DNA from: Bacteroidales bacterium
GTDB lineage: Bacteria > Bacteroidota > Bacteroidia > Bacteroidales > Muribaculaceae
DNA: 64,000 bases
Assembly: GCA_900768685.1 (NCBI GenBank)
Contig: CAAGDX010000025.1
Coordinates: 49,725-113,724, forward strand
Reading direction: 5' to 3'
Made by a program: the position numbers and the translations under genes. Under the pieces are notes generated by a model that worked only from the letters and a program-made list of their open reading frames with translations, was not told the origin of the DNA and did not search any database. Positions 58,945 through 64,000 of the stretch are shown one piece after another. Position 1 is the first letter of the stretch. Every line of letters begins with the position of its first letter.

Positions 58945-60972
58945 ATGGCAAACGAAAAAGAACTTGAAGGGATGATTGATTCAACCCCAATAATGAAAGA
59001 CTATGCTGATATTGAATCTGCTTCTAAACCTGAATATCAGATAGATTCTAAGATTCCTGAAGGTCCCGTAGCTGATAAATGGACCAACTATAAGGCTCAC
59101 CAGAAACTCGTGAACCCTGCAAACAAACGTAACCTTGACATCATCGTTGTAGGTACAGGTCTTGCAGGTGCTTCCGCTGCTTCCACTCTCGCAGAAATGG
59201 GCTTCAACGTACTCAACTTCTGCATCCAGGACTCTCCACGCCGTGCACACTCTATTGCAGCACAAGGTGGTATTAACGCAGCAAAAAATTATCAGAACGA
59301 TGGTGACTCTGTTTATCGTCTTTTCTACGACACCGTAAAAGGTGGTGACTTCCGTGCTCGTGAAGCAAACGTTTATCGTCTTGCAGAGGTGTCTAACAAT
59401 ATCATTGACCAGTGCGTACAGCAGGGTGTGCCTTTCGCACGCGAATACGGCGGCTTGCTCGCAAACCGTTCTTTCGGTGGTGCACAGGTGTCTCGTACTT
59501 TCTACGCTAAAGGTCAGACAGGTCAGCAGCTCCTCCTCGGTGCTTACGCTTCACTGAACCGCCAGATTCAGAAAGGCAAAGTAAAATCATACAACCGCCG
59601 CGAAATGCTGGACCTCGTAATTATCGACGGTCGTGCTCGCGGTATTATCGTGCGTAACCTTATCACGGGTGAAATAGAACGCTACGCAGCACATGCAGTT
59701 GTTCTCGCTACCGGTGGTTACGGACGTGCATTCTTCCTTTCTACAAACGCTATGGGTTGCAACGGCTCCGCTGCTATCCAGGCATTCAAGAAAGGTGCAT
59801 ACCTCTCAAATCTCGCATTTACTCAAATCCACCCGACATGTATCCCTGTTCACGGTGAAGACCAGTCTAAACTCACACTTATGAGTGAATCTCTCCGTAA
59901 CGACGGACGTATCTGGGTTCCTAAAAAGAAAGAAGATGCAGAGGCTATCCGTGCAGGAAAGATGAAACCTACAGATATTCCTGATGAAGACCGCGACTTC
60001 TACCTCGAACGTCGCTACCCGGCATTCGGTAACCTTTGTCCTCGTGACATTGCCAGCCGTGCTGCTAAGGAACGTTGCGATGCAGGTTACGGTGTAGGTA
60101 CAGGTAACGCTGTTTATCTGGATTTCAAATACGCTATCGCACGCGACGGTGAAAAGGCTATCCGTGACCGCTACGGTAACCTCTTTGACATGTATCAGAT
60201 GATTTCCGATGATAACCCATACGAAACTCCAATGATGATATTCCCTGCAAGCCACTACACTATGGGTGGTATTTGGGTGGACTACGAACTCCAAACATCT
60301 ATCAAAGGTCTTTTCGCTATCGGTGAATGTAACTTCTCAGACCACGGTGGTAACCGTCTTGGTGCTTCCGCACTTATGCAAGGTCTTGCAGACGGATACT
60401 TCGTACTTCCTTACACTATGCAAAACTACCTCAGCGACCAGATTAAAGTGCCTCACTTTACTACTGATGCTCCGGAATTTGACAAAGCTGAAAAAGAAGT
60501 ACGTGCACGTATTGAACGCCTCATGAATATCAAGGGTACAAAATCTCCGGACCAACTCCACAAGAAACTCGGTCACATCATGTGGGAATACGTTGGTATG
60601 GGACGTACACTCCAGGGTCTTGTTCACGCACTTGCAGAAATTGAAAAACTCCGCAAAGAGTTCTATTCAGACCTCCGCGTTGTAGGACGTGCCGATGACC
60701 TTAACCTTGAACTTGAAAAGGCTCTCCGCCTTGAGGACTTCATCGTTATGGCTAAGATGATGGCTATCGACGCACTCCACCGTAATGAGTCTTGTGGTGC
60801 TCACTTCCGTGAAGAATACCAGACTCCTGACGGCGAGGCTGCTCGTAACGATAAGGATTATATGTATGTCAGCTGCTGGAAATACACCGGCGAAGACAGC
60901 AAGCCTATTCTCCTTAAAGAACCTCTTGAATACACCGCTATCAAGGTTCAAACACGTAACTACAAGTCTTAA
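58945..60972 (+). CDS. frdA: Fumarate reductase/succinate dehydrogenase flavoprotein subunit
   Basis: A 675-residue catalytic subunit with covalently bound FAD. The dinucleotide fold [21 protein letters not shown] starts near residue 65. The flavinylation site is in [18 protein letters not shown], and active-site regions include [12 protein letters not shown] and [25 protein letters not shown] helical C-terminal domain closes the protein ([20 protein letters not shown]). The first 60 residues form a leader segment seen in the Bacteroides-type enzyme. It is 14 bases after frdC. In anaerobic Bacteroidales the complex mainly reduces fumarate to succinate. Confidence 0.95.
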   Translation: MANEKELEGMIDSTPIMKDYADIESASKPEYQIDSKIPEGPVADKWTNYKAHQKLVNPANKRNLDIIVVGTGLAGASAASTLAEMGFNVLNFCIQDSPRRAHSIAAQGGINAAKNYQNDGDSVYRLFYDTVKGGDFRAREANVYRLAEVSNNIIDQCVQQGVPFAREYGGLLANRSFGGAQVSRTFYAKGQTGQQLLLGAYASLNRQIQKGKVKSYNRREMLDLVIIDGRARGIIVRNLITGEIERYAAHAVVLATGGYGRAFFLSTNAMGCNGSAAIQAFKKGAYLSNLAFTQIHPTCIPVHGEDQSKLTLMSESLRNDGRIWVPKKKEDAEAIRAGKMKPTDIPDEDRDFYLERRYPAFGNLCPRDIASRAAKERCDAGYGVGTGNAVYLDFKYAIARDGEKAIRDRYGNLFDMYQMISDDNPYETPMMIFPASHYTMGGIWVDYELQTSIKGLFAIGECNFSDHGGNRLGASALMQGLADGYFVLPYTMQNYLSDQIKVPHFTTDAPEFDKAEKEVRARIERLMNIKGTKSPDQLHKKLGHIMWEYVGMGRTLQGLVHALAEIEKLRKEFYSDLRVVGRADDLNLELEKALRLEDFIVMAKMMAIDALHRNESCGAHFREEYQTPDGEAARNDKDYMYVSCWKYTGEDSKPILLKEPLEYTAIKVQTRNYKS

Positions 60973-60996
60973 CCCTTTAACTGCAAGATTAAAACA

Positions 60997-61752
60997 ATGG
61001 AACATACAATAAATGTAAACTTAAAAATTTGGCGTCAACGCGGTCCTAAAGAAAAAGGTGCGTTTGTCAATTACCGCGTAGAAAACGTATCTACGGGAAG
61101 TTCTTTCCTTGAAATGCTTGATATGCTTAATCAGCAGCTTGTAGAAAAAGGTGAAGAACCGGTAGCTTTCGACAGCGATTGCCGTGAAGGTATTTGCGGT
61201 ATGTGCTCTCTTTACATCAACGGACACCCACACGGTCCGGTACAGGGAATCACTACTTGCCAGCTTCACATGCGTAAATTCAAAAACGAAGATACTATCA
61301 CTATCGAGCCGTGGCGTTCTGCTGCTTTCCCTGTAGTTCGCGACCTTATGGTGGATCGTAACGCTTTTGATAAAATCCAGCAAGCAGGTGGATATGTTTC
61401 TTTCAACTGCGGTGGTGCTCCTGATGCAAATGCTACTCCTATTTCAAAAGAAGTGGCAGACACTGCTATGGACTCCGCTACATGTATCGGTTGCGGTGCA
61501 TGCGTGGCAGCTTGCAAAAACGGTTCTGCTATGCTCTTCGTTTCTGCGAAGGTAAGTCAGTTTGCTCTCCTGCCGCAAGGTCAGGTAGAACGTGCTCGCC
61601 GTGCTCGTGCTATGGTGGCTAAGATGGACGAATTAGGTTTCGGTAACTGTACAAACACAGGTGCTTGTGCTGCTGAATGTCCTAAGAGCATCTCTTTGAG
61701 CAACATTGCACGCCTCAACCGTGAGTACCTTTGTGCAAAAATCAAAGAATAA
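60997..61752 (+). CDS. frdB: Fumarate reductase/succinate dehydrogenase iron-sulfur subunit
   Basis: A 251-residue subunit passing electrons between FrdA and the haems in FrdC. The [2Fe-2S] ligands are in [16 protein letters not shown] and a later TTCQLHM. The C-terminal ferredoxin-like domain has [19 protein letters not shown] and [15 protein letters not shown] for the [4Fe-4S] and [3Fe-4S] clusters. It is 24 bases after frdA and completes the operon; a clear terminator follows. Sequence and length are typical of the Bacteroides enzyme. Confidence 0.95.
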   Translation: MEHTINVNLKIWRQRGPKEKGAFVNYRVENVSTGSSFLEMLDMLNQQLVEKGEEPVAFDSDCREGICGMCSLYINGHPHGPVQGITTCQLHMRKFKNEDTITIEPWRSAAFPVVRDLMVDRNAFDKIQQAGGYVSFNCGGAPDANATPISKEVADTAMDSATCIGCGACVAACKNGSAMLFVSAKVSQFALLPQGQVERARRARAMVAKMDELGFGNCTNTGACAAECPKSISLSNIARLNREYLCAKIKE

Positions 61753-61781
61753 TCTTTCTTTTGAATAGTAATATTTATGTG

Positions 61782-61816
61782 GACAGTCGCCTTTTTCCGG
61801 CGGCTGTCATTTTTTA
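61782..61816 (+). terminator. Terminator after frdB
   Basis: Stem GACAGTCGCC / GGCGGCTGTC (61782-61791, 61799-61808), 7-base loop, then ATTTTTTAT. Confidence 0.88.
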
Positions 61817-61842
61817 TAGATATTTTGTGCAAAAGTTTACTG

Positions 61843-61872
61843 TTGCGAATTGTGTTTTTATTCGTAACTTTG
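61843..61872 (+). promoter_or_regulatory. Promoter of the nitroreductase gene
   Basis: TTG (61843-61845), 19 bases, TAACTTTG (61865-61872), 13 bases before the ATG at 61886; a very short leader. Confidence 0.78.
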
Positions 61873-61885
61873 CAAAAAGTTAGAT

Positions 61886-62575
61886 ATGAAAGATATATAT
61901 CAGGCAATTCTTGAACGCCACAGTGTGCGGAAATACACGGACAAAGCAATCCCGGAAGACGTGGTTGCTCAGCTTCAAGTTCTTATTGATGAGTGCAATC
62001 GTGAGGCAGGACTGAATATGCAGTTAGTGCTGAACGAGCCAAAAGCTTTTGGCAGTTTTCTGACGCACTACGGGGCTTTCCGCGGAGTGAAAAACTATCT
62101 TGCTCTCGTGGCTCCAAAAGGTGAGAAACAGCACGAAATCCTCGGTTATTATGGTGCTAAAGTGATGTTGCTTGCTCAGCAACTCGGACTTAATTCCTGC
62201 TGGGTGGCACTTACTTACCGGACTGTATCTGACGCTGTAACAATCCACAAAGGGGAGTCTTTGGAATCCGTAATAGCACTCGGCTATGGCGAAACTCAAG
62301 GGCAGTCGCATAAGATTAAAACCGTGGAAAAAGTGGCGGAAATTGTGGAACCGCGTAACAAATACGAATGGTATTACCGTGGTGTGGAAACGGCTCTGCT
62401 TGCTCCAACAGCCATAAATCAGCAGAAATTCAAGTTTGGACTGACTTCCGCCGGCAAGGTTACGCTGAAAAAGTCCGGTATAGGCTTTTATGCCAAAATG
62501 GACCTTGGAATTGTCCGCTATTTCTTTGAAATTGGTGCAGGAAAGGAGAATTTTGAGTGGAGTGAGCCTTTATAA
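61886..62575 (+). CDS. Nitroreductase family protein
   Basis: A 229-residue FMN-dependent oxidoreductase. The N-terminal IYQAILERHSVRKYTDKAIPED is the family hallmark (R-x-S-x-R-x-[YF]). It continues with YYGAKVMLLAQQLGLNSCWVAL, then VIALGYGETQGQSHK, and ETALLAPTAINQQKFKF in the C-terminal half, a region that in this subfamily binds FMN and substrate. The substrate is unknown; members range from quinone or nitro-compound reductases to flavin-handling enzymes. It is a single gene between two terminators. Confidence 0.9.
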   Translation: MKDIYQAILERHSVRKYTDKAIPEDVVAQLQVLIDECNREAGLNMQLVLNEPKAFGSFLTHYGAFRGVKNYLALVAPKGEKQHEILGYYGAKVMLLAQQLGLNSCWVALTYRTVSDAVTIHKGESLESVIALGYGETQGQSHKIKTVEKVAEIVEPRNKYEWYYRGVETALLAPTAINQQKFKFGLTSAGKVTLKKSGIGFYAKMDLGIVRYFFEIGAGKENFEWSEPL

Positions 62576-62611
62576 ACTCATTAGTTTCCTTTTTGACTGA
62601 TATTAAAGAAA

Positions 62612-62647
62612 TTATCCCACCTTGCCCTTTGCAACAAGGTGGGATAA
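62612..62647. terminator. Bidirectional terminator between the nitroreductase and GlmU-like genes
   Basis: Perfect 13-bp stem TTATCCCACCTTG / CAAGGTGGGATAA (62612-62624, 62635-62647) with a 10-base loop. Both flanks lack long T-runs, so efficiency is uncertain. Confidence 0.7.
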
Positions 62648-62671
62648 ATATTTTCGTAAGCACTACAGACT

Positions 62672-63850
62672 CTAAATTTTGAAATTGTGAGCCATTTCGT
62701 TTATTTGCTCAAATATGTGTATGTCTGCATCCGTGAGTTCCCTGCCACGGCGAGCCATTACGCGGCGAGCGATTTCAAAGAACTTTGTCAGAGGCACGTC
62801 TGTGAATCCGGCACGCGAGCCTTCCGAGAATGATGCAAGGAAATTGCGTTGGAAGCCTGAACCATAGACGTTTACGCCTACGCCAAGCACCGTTGCGGTG
62901 TTAAACATTGTGTTTATGCCGGCTTTTGAATGGTCACCCATGATAAGTCCGCAGAATTGCAGACCTGTGCGAGTAAAGCGGCGTGCAGTGTAGTTCCAGA
63001 GTTTTATTTCCGTATAGTCGTTTTTCAGATTTGAAGCCACGCATCCGGCACCGATATTGCACCATTCGCCTATCACGGCATTGCCAAGAAAACCGTCGTG
63101 AGCCTTGTTGCTGAAGCCTATCATCACAACATTGTTCAGTTCTCCGCCTACTTTGCACCATGGTCCTATTGTTGTGGCTCCATATATTTTGCTTCCCATA
63201 TTGACGTGTGAATGTTCACAAACGGCAATAGGTCCGCGGAGGCAAGAACCTTCCATAACTTCCGTGTTTGCAGCAAGATAGATAGGACCGGTTTTAGTGT
63301 TCAGGTATGCACCTTCCACTTGTGCACCTTCTTCCACGAAGATAAGGCTCGGGTCGCCAATCACGGTGTTGCTCTCAGGGATAGGTTGTGACTTTTTTCC
63401 GGCAGTGAAACGGGTGAAATCATCACGGAGCACGGCATCGTTCAGCGTAAAAATATCGTAGAGAAAACGCACGGCACGGATGTCGCCTTCGTATTCCGTT
63501 TTTATGAGTTCCGCAGTGTTGTCGTACTGCTCCTTAGTCCCTCGAACGGCAAGAATTTCCTCGCCTTTGCAGAGGTATTCGCCAATGTTGAGACTTTCAA
63601 TGGCACGGATAAGTTCAGCGTCAGGAATGATGTTTCCGCGTATAAAAATATTGTCATCGCAGATATTTGCGGAATATTTCACGTTCAGATAGTCCTCCGT
63701 GAGGATAGAATAGCACCCCGGCATTGCCGCTTCCCATTTTTCGCGAATAGTGTCAATGCCCACACGCAAGTCGCAAAGTGGACGAGTGTAGCTGAGTGGC
63801 AGGAGGTTTGTCTTGTCTGTGGAATTGTCAAAAAGGATAAGATTTTTCAT
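62672..63850 (-). CDS. Bacteroidal GlmU-like sugar nucleotidyltransferase/acetyltransferase
   Basis: A 392-residue protein from the ATG at 63850 (MKNLILFDNSTDKTNLLPLSYTRPL); a start 15 codons earlier is less likely. The N-terminal half is the degenerate nucleotidyltransferase of the bacteroidal GlmU-like family (TIGR03991 type), with LPLSYTRPLCDLRVGIDTIREKW in place of the usual LAAGxGTRM. From about residue 190 a left-handed beta-helix follows (GPIYLAANTEVMEGSCLRGPIAV, VNMGSKIYGATTIGPWCKVGGE, GEWCNIGAGCVASNLKNDY). It is thought to make UDP-GlcNAc or another activated sugar in these bacteria. It is monocistronic here. Confidence 0.85.
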   Translation of the reverse strand: MKNLILFDNSTDKTNLLPLSYTRPLCDLRVGIDTIREKWEAAMPGCYSILTEDYLNVKYSANICDDNIFIRGNIIPDAELIRAIESLNIGEYLCKGEEILAVRGTKEQYDNTAELIKTEYEGDIRAVRFLYDIFTLNDAVLRDDFTRFTAGKKSQPIPESNTVIGDPSLIFVEEGAQVEGAYLNTKTGPIYLAANTEVMEGSCLRGPIAVCEHSHVNMGSKIYGATTIGPWCKVGGELNNVVMIGFSNKAHDGFLGNAVIGEWCNIGAGCVASNLKNDYTEIKLWNYTARRFTRTGLQFCGLIMGDHSKAGINTMFNTATVLGVGVNVYGSGFQRNFLASFSEGSRAGFTDVPLTKFFEIARRVMARRGRELTDADIHIFEQINEMAHNFKI

Positions 63851-63900
63851 TTTGGTCATTGTTTTTTTATCTGCATTTTTCAGAGCCTGTTTCATAAAGA

Positions 63901-64000
63901 AAGTTAAAAAAATGAGGTCGCAGATTTTTGATTGATTTTTGTCCTGAACTGAAGGAGCTTAGCGAGCTAAGTGACTGAAGTGAAGGGCAAAAAGCAACAA
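63901..64000. repeat. Candidate dispersed intergenic repeat at window end
   Basis: Contains GGAGCTTAGCGAGCTAAGTG (a CTTAG/CTAAG hairpin) followed by ACTGAAGTGAAGG, partially mirroring the earlier CTGAACTGAAGG. I recall similar text between genes in other Bacteroidales, but only one copy is in this window. No gene is seen. Confidence 0.35.

Overview
The window comes from a Bacteroidota genome, most likely an anaerobic gut Bacteroidales. Three things support this. At least fourteen genes are preceded by the phylum-specific promoter (a TTG at -33, 19-20 bases, then TAnnTTTG at -7) with little Shine-Dalgarno signal. Many proteins belong to families typical of this order: DUF349, DUF4836, DUF4919, DUF4922, DUF5009, TIGR03905, the bacteroidal GlmU-like enzyme and a type IX secretion sorting domain. 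Oxygen defence is anaerobic in style, with PerR, rubrerythrin and reverse rubrerythrin. I cannot fix the family; Muribaculaceae or Prevotellaceae-like is a guess. No rRNA, tRNA, CRISPR array, transposase or prophage was seen. The only RNA gene found is the SRP RNA.

Layout. 1-2.9 kb: a truncated TPR/PD40 envelope protein, then two AT-rich genes of unknown function. 3.1-4.1 kb: perR-rbr. 4.2-8.4 kb (minus): a nonulosonate-type sugar set (hydrolysing 2-epimerase, CMP-sugar synthetase, CBS-nucleotidyltransferase) running into obgE, divergent from ispD-recG. 11.4-14.8 kb: the arginine operon argR, GNAT acyltransferase, argG, argC. 15-19 kb (minus): a DUF4836 lipoprotein, a two-gene ABC exporter and DUF4919. 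19.1-19.6 kb: SRP RNA and a TSCPD protein, divergent. 19.7-28 kb (minus): DUF349 protein, radA, RNA methyltransferase, an exonuclease remnant, ribE, yebC and pheT. 28-30.3 kb: a repeat-rich spacer, a DUF4143 ATPase and an Lrp regulator. 30.4-35.3 kb (minus): a secreted GHL10 glycosidase-like protein, a C1 peptidase and reverse rubrerythrin. 35.7-36.9 kb: a small decaying island (YgbA, DUF1294 and FKBP remnants, a maltose-type O-acetyltransferase).

37-54.7 kb is the centrepiece: about thirteen co-directional, tightly packed genes for peptidoglycan turnover and muropeptide recycling. They encode an amidase-like/golvesin-domain protein, a GT2 glycosyltransferase, a DUF4922 HIT-like protein, a SpoIID protein, an AmpG-like MFS transporter, the exo-muramidase NamZ, a fused D-lactate dehydrogenase-type flavo-iron-sulfur protein, DUF5009/MurT, the amino-sugar kinase MurK, the etherase MurQ, an SGNH esterase, SerB and a four-helix-bundle protein. 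The D-lactate that MurQ releases has an obvious consumer in the same operon. The DUF4922 and GT2 proteins have no assigned step.

54.9-64 kb: ruvX-def-ettA, then the frdCAB fumarate reductase operon, whose cytochrome b carries an unusual Cys/His-rich C-terminal tail, then a nitroreductase and a convergent GlmU-like gene.

The signals most worth following are the FrdC tail, the unassigned steps in the recycling operon, the duplicated 40-bp inverted repeat in front of the DUF4143 ATPase, the overlapping and nearly leaderless divergent promoters between the 2-epimerase gene and ispD, and several gene remnants and locus-specific intergenic repeats.
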